Assembly: GCA_920105625.2 (NCBI GenBank)
Contig: OV050030.1
Location: forward strand, 76,485,900-76,549,899
Source of the DNA: Clusia tigrina
Lineage: Eukaryota > Arthropoda > Insecta > Diptera > Clusiidae
Direction: 5' to 3'
DNA: 64,000 nt
Made by a program: the position numbers and the translations under genes. The notes under the pieces are model-generated. The model ran no database searches, was not told the origin of the DNA, and worked only from the letters and a program-made list of their open reading frames with translations. Shown here piece by piece: positions 43,260-54,914 of the stretch (its first letter is position 1; the number at the start of each line of letters is the position of its first letter).

Positions 43260-44335
43260 AAATTTCGGCGCTGCTTCGCTCTTCAGAAGGCCGGAAAGTC
43301 TCTACTCTGCAGGCGGGATCGGCTTATCGGTTTTGCGAGGAATTTTTAGCTAGTGGATTCGAGTGATTTTCCAGTTTGGCTATGTATTTCTGATTTCTAG
43401 ACTTTATTTCTATGATAATTGTTGGTATTATCAGGTCTTTGTGAATATTATCGTTACGCATGTACTATGGAGCACCTGCTATTAACCTAACTATCTTTGA
43501 CTGAAACCTTTGAATTATGGCAATGTTAGAAGCGGATGCATTACCCCACAGTTGAATATAGAATAGATTTGTGGGGGCGACCTTCAACTTCAAATGTAAA
43601 ATTTTAGCTGAAATGTGCGTACGCCAAGTTAAGCGCCTGTCTAAATGAATGCCGAGATAAATGACTTCATTAGCTTGTGGAATCGCGATATTATTGAGCC
43701 GAATAGCTGGACACGTACCAGGCTTCAAAGAAAATGTTACGTGCTTGCTTATTTGCTCATTGGCCTTTATACGCCACATTCTTAGCCATTCTTCTACCCT
43801 AAATAAGTGCTCTTGTAGTGCCGTCGACGCGTTTATCGAACATTTATTGCAACTAAGTATGGCGGTATCATCCGCAAATGTTGAAATTAGCGTGCTTTCA
43901 CTTATAGGAGTATCAGATGTGAATATTACATATTATGTAGAGCCTAGAACGCTATCTTGGGGCACACCGGCTGAAATTGGAAAATCTTCGGAAATAAATA
44001 TGTTTTCTTTTATACTGAAACGTCTATTGGATAAGTAAGACTAAAGAGTTTTAAGATAGCTTTTTGGAAGACACTTTTTGATTTCGAACATCAGTCCTTG
44101 ATGCCATACCTTATCAAATTCTTTAGCCACGTCAAGGAATATTGCAGAGCGAAACTCCCCAAGTTCAAAAGCTTTTCTTATTTCATTTGTAATTCGATTC
44201 ACTTGCTCAATAGTGCTGTGCTTTTCTCGAAAACCGAATTGGTGTTGCGGTATTACGCTATGTTCATGAAGAAAAGGAGATTTTTTAGTAGTAGTTAATT
44301 TACTAGTAGTTTCTCAAATAATTTGGAAAGGCAAG
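43260..44335 (-). pseudogene. Jockey-like non-LTR ORF2, RT C-terminal half
   Basis: Minus strand. From about 44300: ISYLSNRRFSIKENIF, SAGVPQDSVLGST near 43980-43940, catalytic FADDTAILS (43878-43850), WLRMWRIKANEQISKHVTF and YLGIHLDRRLTWRTHI near 43780-43600, then IAIIQRFQSKIVRLIAGAP at 43525-43465. A C-terminal tail in another frame (IRNDNIHKDL near 43455-43425) is typical of Jockey ORF2. Catalytic Asp pair retained. The 5' part of the element is missing. Confidence 0.75.
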
Positions 44336-45545
44336 GCAACAGGCTGATAGGTTAGGATAGGTTGGGAAGGCGTGTGCGGATACGAAGTATCCCCACTTCC
44401 ACTCGGAGACAGCTATGTCAATTGTGACTGCCTTTAAAAATGCCAGGAGGAGGCATACTCGTCCTTACACTCGATTTCCATAAACATTGGAAGTTCCATC
44501 CCTATTAAACCATTTGGTTTTCCAGATGAAAGTGAGAAGATCCTATAAATCGACCTTCGTTATCTCTGAGAAACTTGTGAAGAAGCGCGACCTCAAACAT
44601 TGAAGTCGTTTCAACTGTAGTCTCGGACATTGACAAAAAATGTGATGAATCGAATCTGTCTCTTCTTCATCATGGCAACTCCTACATAGCCCGCCCGACG
44701 GCATACGCCAATGTTGAAGCATTGGTGCTATAGCACAATGCCCCGTAATGACCCCCGTAAGCACCCTTACTGCAGGTTTGTTGAGCCCTAAGAGAACCTT
44801 CGTTCTCTTCATGTCTAACCTAGACCATAAGACCCTTGAAACTTCATAGTCGTCCCGATTAGGCCATAAGTTATTTGTCACTGCAATAGTGAATTCAGCT
44901 ACGTTCCTAAACAGTTCGCATATCGGGATTTGTATTGATGTATCTGCTTAGTTAATGTCCATTTCAGAGCCCCTTCTGGCCATCTAATCCGCCAATTCAT
45001 TACAAAGATAGTGATATTCGAAGGTCGAATTGTACTACTTTGTATCAGTGTGGCTGCTTTCTCAATTGCATAGAGTTCGGCCTGAAAGACGCTGCATGCG
45101 TCAGGCAGCCGATATGACTGTCTTGCCTGCAAGCCTTCCAAGAAGACACCCGCCCCCGTTCCACCCTCCATCTTTGAGCCGTCAGTGTAGATGGTAATGT
45201 CAGAATTACGCGGCACAGAGCCTGACTCCCAGTTTTCCCTTGTTGGATAGAGAGTTGGAATTCTAGCTGTAAAGTCCATAGTAGAAGTCATGTAGTCTGT
45301 AGCCGCACAGAGCCTGACTCCCAGTTTTCCCTTGTTGGATAGAGAGTTGGAATTCTAGCTGTAAAGTCCATAGTAGAAGTCATGTAGTCTGTAGCCGTTT
45401 CTAAATCGGCCGTAACTAACCTTTGACCCTTCCGTCTTATTTCGCTCAAAATTGTACAGTGTCCATAATTGGCAGATTTCCACGTGTTGCACTCCCTCAG
45501 TCTGAGAGCACACTTGGCGGCACAGCCCTGAATGAACACTCCTAG
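44336..45545 (-). pseudogene. LOA/R1-type non-LTR RNase H and C-terminal region
   Basis: Minus strand. 45291-44899: TIYTDGSKMEGGTGAGVF (RNase H first Asp), SVFQAELYAIEKAATLI (Glu). After a frameshift, 44881-44543: YEVSRVLWSRLDMKRTKVL and GGLCRSCHDEEETDSIHH followed by FCQCP, the Cys/His C-terminal motif of R1/LOA-type elements, stop near 44543. 44336-44520 is a plausible 3' UTR. It contains a 92-bp tandem duplication (45213-45396) that repeats part of the frame before the RNase H. Confidence 0.7.
45213..45396. repeat. 92-bp tandem duplication
   Basis: 45213-45304 and 45305-45396 are identical by eye (start gcacagagcctgactcc, end catgtagtctgtagcc). Because 92 is not a multiple of three it shifts the reading frame. 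Confidence 0.9.
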
Positions 45546-46370
45546 CGTAGTTTCTTATTAATATTATCTGCCTGAAGGGATGAATTTATTACTTTGAACA
45601 GTAGCTGGTTATTGCAATGGAGTAACTTTGGAATTAGCATCATTGTTTTGTTAATTGCTCTTTGAGTAATATCCGGTAGCCCTGCTTCTTCTAAGACAGA
45701 TTTGGTGGGTGATGTAGGAAAAGCGCGGATGCTCCATCTGGCCGCTGTGTGGATGGTGCTTGTAAGGTGTTTAAATGTGTTTTAGCACCATATATGGAGA
45801 GTCCAAAGTCGATTTTGGATAATATTAGAGCTTTAGTTATATTTTCAAGGGTCGACATGTGTATCAAACAATATTGAAATGAAAGATATTTTATAATATT
45901 TAGTCTAGATAGTAAGCTTAATCTAACATATTTACAATGTTTGTTAAAAGTTAGCCTTTTATCAAAAATTAGACCTAGTATCTTTAACGAGTTAGTATGC
46001 GGGATTGGAACATTAGATAGGGATAGGTTAGGAAAGGAACATTTGGGCTTAATGCATATATGAAATCATATTTTCATATATGAAAAAGAAAGATTTGATA
46101 GTTGATATATTGGTGCACGATGATTCTCCCCACTTAGAAATGTCAGTGAGGATTTTAGAGAAAATAATTTTTATTCGGTTTAGTTCTTTTAAATTGGAGA
46201 AAATCAGTACATCCTCAGCGTAAAGAATATACTCGATGAAAGCGTGTGAATAAATAATTGTGCTGAGATCGTTAAAGGCAATTTTGAACAGAGTGACTGA
46301 AAGCGGTAATCCTTGTGGAAAGCCATTGTAGCTACGGTGTATACTCGATTTATGATTGTTAACGCTGACA
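45546..46370 (-). pseudogene. Non-LTR reverse transcriptase fragment with altered active site
   Basis: Minus strand from about 46370: NGFPQGLPLSVTLFKIAFND, FIEYILYAEDVLIFSNL (46240-46190), ILTDISKWGESS, and after breaks PDITQRAINKTMMLIPK towards 45600. The motif YAED stands in place of YADD (46211-46222), and stops follow, so it is inactive. The order of blocks fits RT domains of Jockey/Outcast-type elements; the clade is uncertain. Confidence 0.6.
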
Positions 46371-47354
46371 AAGAATTAACGAATAAGTAGAAAACATTTT
46401 ACAATATCGTAAATTTTATTACCTATTTGATATAGTTTTAGTTAAATTTCCATTCTCATTGCCGATCGTCATGTCCAAAGCCGAAGTGAAGAAATTGCAT
46501 ATGTCTTCACAGCGGATATAAGTGTTTAAATGAAATGAAATAAATTAATATACACTTTTTTCCGTAAACAATTCATTAAGAAAATAAATAAAAATAATAG
46601 AAAACACGAAAATCAGGAAATTTCCCGATTTTACATTCTCTTTTTTACAAACAAAATTTTTACATTCGAATTCACCAGCTGTATGGTAAATTTTAGAGAA
46701 TCTATTTTGAGAACAGTGCAAATGCTCATATCATTTAATCGCCAATTTTTTTAACACACCCCTTATTGATAATTATAATTATATATACAGAATGAAAATA
46801 CTATATTATTTTACATTATTTTATTTTTCTTTTATATACCATTTGTAAACTAAATTTTAAATAATTACTTTCTCTTAATATGCGGTGCTTTATTCTGAAA
46901 TCTATATCAGAACCATTGTGTATATACTCGTATGTACGTCACAAAATGGAATTACTGAGAAGCGTGGCTCTATACAGCAACAGGTCACATTTAATTAGGC
47001 TGATTTATAGAACAATGCAACTGCATTATTTCTCCAAAAAAAGTATGTACTTAAGAAAAATCTATTCAGTTGAAGTATAATTTTGTCATTAATAAAACAG
47101 AAATGAACCACAAAAAAAATTAATGAAAGTTTTATTTATAGCAAACGAAAACAATAGCACTAAACGATAAAAACACAACAAAACATTGCATTATATAACC
47201 CAAAAAAAATTTTAATGTAGTACATATAAGCACATCACTTCATAGCAATGCATAGCAATTTTATGCAAGTAAGTAAATTAACGCTTTATCCGGCAAATAA
47301 AGCATATAATCATAAAATCTTATGCTCTGCTTGTAAAAACCGAAACAATTATAT
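46371..47354. other. Unassigned AT-rich DNA
   Basis: Nothing recognised; a 66-codon frame at 46880-47080 has no familiar motif. Confidence 0.5.
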
Positions 47355-47890
47355 TGTTACGAAATAGCCCTCTTGACAATTTACTCTGTTACAAAATTGC
47401 CCTCCTGACAATTTCTCTAACTCTCTGTACTCGGACTCGTACCACTGGATTGTGTAGTTATCAAACAATCGCTGGTTAAATTAAAATAATTAGCTTTATT
47501 TAATTATTGCTATTTACACATTTAATATTAGGCTTAAAGTTTACTTAGTTATTATTTGCACTTTATTTCACAAACCATTAGTCAGTTTATTTACTAATGA
47601 ATTTCATCACTTTGTAAATCACAAATACTGCTGCTTTGATTATAATGCTAGATGTACACACTGTTACGGTCTCTGATCTACTGCCTCCCACTTTGAACAG
47701 TCTTTCGCGCTTTTATAGTTTTCGAATAGTTGGAGTAGAAAATTCCACGCTATTCTCGTATTTTCTATTATCTATCGAAACTTAAACCAGCGAAATAAAG
47801 CACACGGACGAGATCCTTGAGATCACCATGTATTCCCAGCAGGAAATTTGACTAAGTTAATTTTGAAAATATAAAATTTATTTTGTAACA
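47355..47890 (+). repeat. Candidate 5' LTR of the errantivirus-type element
   Basis: Begins TGTTAC and ends GTAACA (inverted 6-bp ends), lies 100 bp before gag, and contains a TATA-like ttttatag (about 47711) and an aataaa (about 47793). No second copy is found downstream, so the call rests on position and end structure only. Confidence 0.4.
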
Positions 47891-47992
47891 TAGCAAATCT
47901 CATCACAATCCCAACAATGCAAAAGACAAATTTTTCCGAGATAAGTGCCTATTTAATACATTTTTTGCCTTTTACATTTTGTTACAAATATA

Positions 47993-49267
47993 ATGGAAGA
48001 TATTAGAAATTCTTTAACGAGCTTGACTGGAGCAGTCAATGCTCTAGTAGAACAGCTGAAAGGGCTGGAAGGCCGCGTAGGGAGATTAGAAAGAACAAGG
48101 AAAGAAACCCTAGATTCCACCGCGGTTAGGGCAGAGTTGAAAAGAGTCGAAGTTCGCATAGCACAGGTTTAGGGCAGGGAATCGGAACCTGGCCTCAACC
48201 CATTCGGTGAATCAAATTCCGTAGCTCTTTATGCTCCAAGAACAAAACAGGAACTAAAAGACTATGTAGGCTTCCAGTCTATGTTAAGGAATTACAGGTG
48301 TTCGAGGGCAATCCAGTAAAATATGTTTCCTGGGTATATAGTGTTGAATCAATTCTCAAGGATTTTGAAATAGTGCGGGATAAGCCCATTTATAGAGCAA
48401 TATTGCAGCACATAAGGCAGAAGATTCGGGGCGGTGCCGATATGGCGCTGGTGTCATATAATATTTTTGATGACGAATGGCCATCCATTAAGAGCGTTCT
48501 GTCATTACACTATGCTAACAAGAGGAATATTGGTACTCTAGAACACCAACTTAATCAATTATCACAGAAGGGGTCCAAGTTGGATGAATATTTTAATGGT
48601 TAATCACCAATTTTCCCTGATCATTAACAAAATAATAACAGCAGCATATTCCCATGAGACGGTCAAGGCGTTGGTGGAAACCTACCGCAACCGTGCCTAC
48701 CACGTATTTATTCGCGGTTTAAATGGTCACCATTCGAAAATGCTGATAATTCAAAAACCTAGAACTTTACCAGAAATATACTCTGCTTGCCTGGAGATGC
48801 AGAATCGATCTCTAAGAAACAACACAATTCACTCGAATGCTCTTAATGGAGTGACAGTCCCAATAAATCAGGTACCTCGTATGGAATCTAAACCACAGCT
48901 TCCACTCAGCCCATTTAATCGCTTTCCTCCGAGAGGTAACACCAATTATAACAATAACATGCACTTTTCATCGAACTATCAAAGCAGACCAATGGCATCT
49001 ACTTCACCAGAGAGAATGGAGGTTGATAAATCCATACAATCAAGACGGGCGAATTACATGAGCCGCCCTCAGGGTGGCAACTTCTTCAAGCGAAGAGCCA
49101 TGTCTGCCAACTACCCGCAAAAATATCAAAAGCTTAACAATATTCAGATGTTAGAACCAGAGCTAGGCTTCTCAGAAGAAGGTTGTGACGAAAAGTTAGA
49201 ACCTGAGTCTTGCGGTATCGATGATTTAAATTTTATGACGGGCGCCTCTCCAGCGTTCCTTATATAG
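47993..49267 (+). pseudogene. gag: Errantivirus-type Gag, broken
   Basis: ATG at 47993 opens MEDIRNSLTSLTGAVNAL, a coiled-coil-like N-terminus, to a TAG near 48170. The capsid part lies in frame 48298-48603: FEGNPVKYVSWVYSVESIL, RGGADMALVSYNIFDDEW and TLEHQLNQLSQKGSKLDE, strongly like gypsy/17.6-group Gag. The next frame (48584-49267) continues NHQFSLIINKI and a Pro/Asn/Arg-rich tail (NNMHFSSNYQSRP, SRPQGGNFFKRRAM) and lacks CCHC knuckles, as is usual for errantiviruses. Three frame breaks. Confidence 0.8.
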
Positions 49268-49820
49268 AGTATAAAACGCGAGACGGCTCCATCCTAAAGT
49301 TTCTAGTCGATACTGGGGCTAACAAAAATTTCATAAGAAATCGCTAAAAAATCCTTTTCAAGTACACACTGCTGCGGAACATTAATAGAAACAAGAAAGA
49401 GAGCGGCAAGTTTTTTGAGACAGCTCGAAACAGCACCCTTGTAGCCTTCTACGTTTTGCCAGGCCTCGTGTCCTTCCATGAAATTATTGGTGACGATACC
49501 TTTAAAGTTCTAGAAGCCGCCATCGATCGAAAAAATAATATACTTACGCTAAAACCAGATATCAAAAGAAGTCAACTTAATCGAGCCAGGGAGTGAATCT
49601 GCTAGTGAAAAACTGCGCATCAATAATCTTCTAAAAAAATTTAAAGAGCTTTTTGGTCCAATTAATGAAAACAATGTGGTAAAGACCACGGTGAAGGCCG
49701 AAATCGAGACAACAACTAACGAGCCCATATATACAAAGAGTTATCCATATACCGTTTCAATGAGAGAAGAGGTAGAAAAACAGGTAAATGAGCTCCTGTC
49801 CGAAGGTGTGATCCTCTAAT
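49268..49820 (+). pseudogene. Errantivirus-type protease and pol leader, broken
   Basis: YKTRDGSILKFLVDTGANKNF (read in pieces; active site VDTGA at about 49306-49320), a stop, then LVAFYVLPGLVSFHEIIGDD. From 49630, FKELFGPINENNVVKTTVK and PIYTKSYPYTVSMREEVEK lead toward RT, ending in a stop at about 49818. Confidence 0.7.
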
Positions 49821-51250
49821 AGCCCTTATATTTCGCCTATTTGGGTGGTTCCTAAAAAACCAAAACCTTCCGGTGAAAAACAGCGTGACTATACCAGACA
49901 TTAATTCAACCCTCGCCAGCTTAGGAAAAGCAAAGTATTTTACCACGCTTGACCTAACGTCTGGTTTCCACCAAATTCCGATGAGGCCATCAGATGTTCT
50001 AAAAACAGCCTTCTCGACCATGAATGTTAAATATGAGTTTCTCAGATTGCCCTTTGGTTTAAAAAACGCGCCTGCGATCTTTCAAAGAATGATCGATGAC
50101 GTGTTGAAAAACGCCATATCCCGGGTACAAGCGCCACTACATATCTATGCAAATTAATAGTGCAAATTTAATAATCAATTTAAAGAATTTTTTGAATCCT
50201 ACTGTAATTAATGGGATAAAAATAACTGAAGCCTTCTTACAAACCCTTCAGGACATTTACGCAGAACACTTTTCCCAGTATAAAATAAGGCTCACTCAAA
50301 AAGTTTTGGAGGACGTAACGAATGAAGAAAGGATCTGTCGGATCATTAAGGATGAGCATAAGCGTGCACATAGGAATCCGCGGGGAAACGGTGCTCAAAT
50401 AATTGAAAAATTCTATTTCCCACGGATGAATGCCCTTATTACAAGATATACCTCAAATTGCGAGATTTGCAAAGTGAATTACGACCGACACCCACCTAAG
50501 CCTCAACTGCAACAAACCACAGTTCCCACATACCCATGCGAAATTTTACACCTAGACATCTTTGAATTACAAAAGCAAAAATTTCTTAGTTGTATTGACA
50601 AATTCACTAAATTTGCAAAACTCTTTCATATTAAAAATAAATCCGCAATCCATATTCGTTCAAAGTTAAAGTCCTTCACTATTTTACAGTACCCAAAATT
50701 ATTGTTACAGATAATGAGAGAGGTTTTATAAGCCCTACCGTTTCTAACTACATTAGATCTTTAGGAGTTGAATTGTATCAAACCCCAACCCAGCGCAGAG
50801 AGGTAAAAAGTCAAGTAGAACGACTTCACTCTACTCCCATAGAAATGTATCGCTGTCTGAAGCAAGAAATGGGCAATCTGACGCCGAAAGAATTAGTATA
50901 TATATAGCTGTGGAATGATATAACAACACGTTTCACACGGTGACAAACAAAAAACCTTGTGATATATTTTTGATATCAATTACCAAAACCTCGCGGACTT
51001 TCGAAATAAAATCCATGAAGAAATTCGAGCGCAAATAGAAAGGAATCAGGAATTAAGAAATTTAAGATTAATCAAAAAGAAACAGATTCCCAAAAAGTTT
51101 GATTTGGGTGACCAAATTTATATTGCAGATAAACAGATAAAAATTAAACAAAAACCCCTTTACACGAAAGAAGTAATGGCAAGAGATAACAAAGTGACAG
51201 TTGTAACAGAAACCGGTAAAAGATTTCATAAGACACACGTAAAGAACTAG
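49821..51250 (+). pseudogene. pol: Errantivirus-type Pol: RT palm joined directly to integrase
   Basis: ISPIWVVPKKPKPSGEK, then 49873-50157: KYFTTLDLTSGFHQIPM (first Asp), FLRLPFGLKNAPAIFQRM. The sequence then passes, at about 50150, into KNFLNPTVINGIKI and, from about 50250, an integrase zinc region (HKRAHRNPRGNGAQ ... CEICK), so the YIDD segment, thumb and RNase H are gone. Integrase core: ILHLDIF (first Asp), VTDNERGF (second Asp, other frame near 50705), SQVERLHST (Glu, about 50812-50838), and a C-terminal part FDLGDQIYIADKQIKI-like near 51100. Many stops. Confidence 0.75.
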
Positions 51251-51940
51251 TAAAAATAAAGCAATAGTAATTGGCAAAGAATTTATAGGCACTATAAATA
51301 AAAATTATTGCATAAGGCACTTACCTATTCATAATAAATGCACCCTAACATTGTTATTGAGATATAAGATCATACATAATCATGAAAAAATATATATAAC
51401 TTTATGTAAGCATATAGATTGTTGTTCCACTAATTCATCACAGGTTGCTTATAAAAAAGGGATACCTTTTAATAAAAAATATAAGATATAAAAATATTAC
51501 AAAATACGATATATAAAATATTAGATACAAAATAGGTTAGCGTATGTACACTTAAAAATAGTTATAGAATATGCTAGATACTTTGTAAAAAAAATAAAAA
51601 ATAAAAAATAAATAAATAAAAAAAAATATAAAAAATGTAAACTGTAGAATTTAAATATAATAAGCAATATGCAATGATTATTTGCCTACTAAAAATTAAT
51701 TAAAAATTAAATCATTAAGATGTATAGCTACGGAATAGATGTAAAACTAGGACCCTAATTTTTCCTTATTACAAATAATATTTTAATTAGTTTATTTTTA
51801 AATCAATTAAATGTTAGTTTAAGTAAAATTATAATTATCATACTATCATTGATAGTGTTGTCTTTACATTTATACGAGTGATATAATAAAAAAGAGGGGG
51901 AAGGGAGTTATAATATTAATACAGATATTTCTTATTACAG
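51251..51940. other. AT-rich pol-env spacer with a purine run
   Basis: Highly AT-rich. agagggggaagggag at 51892-51906 looks like a polypurine tract but is followed by env and not by an LTR. ttcttattacag at 51929-51940 is a plausible 3' splice site for a spliced env message. Confidence 0.45.
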
Positions 51941-52900
51941 TTTAGGACTATTCATAACAATAGCTGCTGCACATGGTTTCCAGGTTTTCATCTACCAAAT
52001 TTCCAATAGTATCAGTTCGCGACGGAGATAATCGGTTGTTTCTAACTCGTACACATCGTGGATTTGAATACATACCGGGACTTACTTCTAAACATTTCAT
52101 CTATGGCCAACTCCACTATGCAAAGCAACGATGAAAAACTAGTATACGAATATGACTTTAGGTGGATAATCAACCGACTGGTTGAATTAAGAGCAAGAGG
52201 TTCAAGAAGACCTCGGTCGATAGATTGGATAGGCTCCGCCTGGAAGTGGATCGCAGACTCTCCGGATGCTGCCGACTGGAACTCTATACTCACGAGCGAG
52301 GACAACATAATTGAGAACAATAACCACCAATATAAGGTGAACGAGACACTTTTCATTTCTACCCGCAAAATGTTGCAGAAAGTGAACCAGATAGTCGACA
52401 AGATCAACTTTATATCAAAAGAAGCCAGAGAGGACCAAGTTGAGGGAGACATTCTGAACAAGCTACTCGTCATTAGAGATGAATTCAGTGAAATTGTTCG
52501 GGCTTGTCAGATACGAAGACCGGAATCGTAAACGGAAATTTGCTGGACAAAGAAGAAATAAACCAAATCCTGGCAGAAATAGAGACGCATCCTTATCAAA
52601 ATGCTATAGAGGCGATCGAGTTTGGAAGACCTTCAGTATATACAAATGGTTCCCTCTTGTTGTAGTTCCGTACAAACAAGGAGGAGGTAATCGAAATACT
52701 CGTACTTACCGGGAGTACAATCTGTGAATGTGTGAAGCCACCTCGATCCTTCCAATCACACTTTGATTTGCGGGACGCAGACCTTTAAAGGAAGAGCTAT
52801 CACGCAGCGTTCTCACGAAGCAGCTGACAATAATAAGAGGATAAACTTACAATCACTAAGTACGTGCCGACGTAGTGCACGCGCATCCGGCAGAGTAGGA
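51941..52900 (+). pseudogene. env: Errantivirus-type envelope, broken
   Basis: A hydrophobic N-terminal piece (LFITIAAAHGFQVFIYQI) precedes frame 52058-52531. That frame carries an Arg-rich cleavage-type site (RARGSRRPR) followed by SIDWIGSAWKWIADSPDA and WNSILTSEDNIIENNNHQY, the conserved fusion-protein region of gypsy-group Env. Downstream, GNLLDKEEINQILAEIE and NAIEAIEFGRPSVYTNGS (about 52525-52650) continue in the next frame. Later sequence is unreadable and no membrane anchor is recognised. Such Env proteins are related to baculovirus F proteins. Defective. Confidence 0.72.
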
Positions 52901-53289
52901 GCGAGTGCACTGGCGAGATAGCCATTGTGGGAACCGTCATGTCAGCAGCTTCGTCTGAATTTTATTTATTTGAAAACATGTTTTTCTATGACTCGTCCAC
53001 AACCATTTCTACTTTTACTATTTGTTTTCCTCATTTATAACATCGAATTTAAATAAATTTGATTATATTTATCAAATATTGTATATACAGAGTCTAATGT
53101 ATAAAAATTTTTTTTTGTATATCCTATTAATTGTTTGATGTAGCAAACAAAGCAATAATAAAGTGGGTTTCGTTTCACTGTGCACAGTTAATCTGCCCAA
53201 AGATACATTTAGGTTACATAAATGCATTTTAAAATAAAATCGCATTGCCTTTTCCTACAGTTAAATGAGGTGTTGGGAACGCGGCTTTT
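52901..53289. other. Unassigned AT-rich DNA
   Basis: Nothing recognised. It could hold degraded 3' sequence of the errantivirus-type element, but I see no match to 47355-47890. Confidence 0.45.
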
Positions 53290-54905
53290 TTCAAAACGAT
53301 CACTGGTGCTAATTGTCCCTGGTGAAAAATAATTTCTCGCATACTAAAGCAAATAATTTAGAAATCTGTTGGTTTCGCGAGCTGCGTATCTATACTTTTT
53401 TATACATGGCTGTTTGTCTACAGTCTCCTCCTCATCCCCACAGCTTCTGCAGGATTCACTCCCAACCAGAGAGCATGCCTGCCGAACAGCCAGTGAGTAG
53501 GTACACAAGCCACGACTTTAGAGATATCCTCTCTCGACAGGGAAAGCAAGTCTCTAGATTTAAGCTCCGGCCACATTAGCCTGGTCGTTAACCAAGTGCC
53601 CTCGTGTGCCCAAGACGCATTGGCCTCACGCACGACCCTATCCTTCAGCATCAGTTTACAGGTGGTGATTGGTAATCTCACAAAAGCATCTGTCCGTGCA
53701 TAAAAGAAGGTTGGTGCCCCGTCTGGCTAACTTATCAGCCCTACAGTTGCCCTCAATATCCCTATGTCCTGGAACCCATATAAGGCGTACCCTGAAAACG
53801 GTACTGATACCATTTAGGGCTACCCGGCAGTCCTGAGCAACCTTTGATTTTAGTGCTACCGAGTTCATTGACATGATGGCCGCCTGGATAGCCAATATAT
53901 ATGTTTATAATATTCTTTGTTATGTATGTCTATTTATGTAAACGACTACCTCCTTTATGACTAGGACCTCTGCTTGATAAACACTGCAGTGGTCGGGAAG
54001 ACGGAAAGAAAGCTTCATTCTCAGTGCTTTTGAGAAAACTCCAAAACCGACTATCGTCAAGTTTGGATCCGTCAGTGTAGAAATTCAGCTCCCCCTTCTC
54101 CATGGCATTGGTGTTTGAAACTCTCTTCTAGACGGAATATATGTCTGGAAGGAGATGAGGTATAGAGTGGTGAATGTGTTGGGTAGAACTACTCCAGGTA
54201 TACGTAATAGTCGACTGACCAATCTGCCAATAACACCGCACATTTCAGCCTTATCGCTGATGCGGCGGCCACTTGTTTCCCTACCAGATCTAATGTAGGT
54301 AGGCAGAGTATCACTTCTAATGCTTTAGTTGGAGTGGTCTTTAAAGCACCAGAAATGCACAGAAAAGCCCTTCTTTGGACCTTATGCTGAATTTCTGGCC
54401 ACCATACCAGTATTCCACATAGCAATATAGGTCTGACCACATAAATGTACAGCCAGTGCATAATTCGTGGGGATAACCCCCACATGATTCCGACCGCTTT
54501 CTTACATGTGTACAAAGCAATATTAGCTTTTCTAACTCTTTCTTCAATATTGGGATTCCAGGTATTTTTCCTATCTAGTACTAGTCCCAAATATTTGGCT
54601 GTCTTCTTCATCGGCATTTCCACACCTTTGTATGTTAGCGTGGAGACCGTAGGAGATCTATTTTTCTTAGAGAAGAAGATTAATTCCATTTTATCGGGGT
54701 TTAACCCTAATAACCTTCTTTCCGTCCAAAAAGTAAGCGTGGCCATACTAGAGCGCAAAGTATCCATAAGAGTGTTTGGATATCTCCCAATTACCAAATC
54801 GTCAGCATAGGCGATGACATGGCAACCCCCCTCTCTATGGCTAGCAGTAAGGAATTTACCGCCAAATTCCAGAGCAGGGGAAAACTCCTCCCTGAAGAGT
54901 ACCTC
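53290..54905 (-). pseudogene. LOA-type non-LTR ORF2: RT C-terminal part, RNase H, Cys/His end
   Basis: Minus strand from 54895: a frame with HVIAYADDLVIG (catalytic YADD at 54799-54810). Frame 54797-54189: TFWTERRLLGLNPDKMELI, TAKYLGLVLDRKNTWNPNI, VVRPILLCGILVWWPE, the RT thumb of R1/LOA elements. RNase H is decayed; WVPGHRDIEGNCRADKLAR (His/Asp end of RNase H) lies at 53785-53730. A C-terminal piece continues to 53418 (LKSRDLLSLSREDISKVV). The upstream half of RT is absent: the satellite begins at about 54915. Confidence 0.72.
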
Positions 54906-54914
54906 CGCATACCT

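Larger units (their letters stand above)
47355..52900 (+). mobile_element. Decayed errantivirus-type (gypsy/17.6-like) element
   Basis: gag, protease, part of RT, integrase and env follow in the standard order on the plus strand. Each gene is damaged and the RT-RNase H segment is largely deleted. No 3' LTR was found after env. The right border is approximate. Confidence 0.75.

Noticed and set aside
47980..47990. gttaca at 47981 as the end of the 5' LTR
   Set aside because: It would leave only about 7 bp before the gag ATG and no room for a primer-binding site; the end at 47890 is more plausible.
51892..51906. Purine run agagggggaagggag as the polypurine tract of the errantivirus-type element
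   Set aside because: It is followed by env sequence, not by an LTR, so it cannot be the terminal tract of this element unless env belongs to another element.
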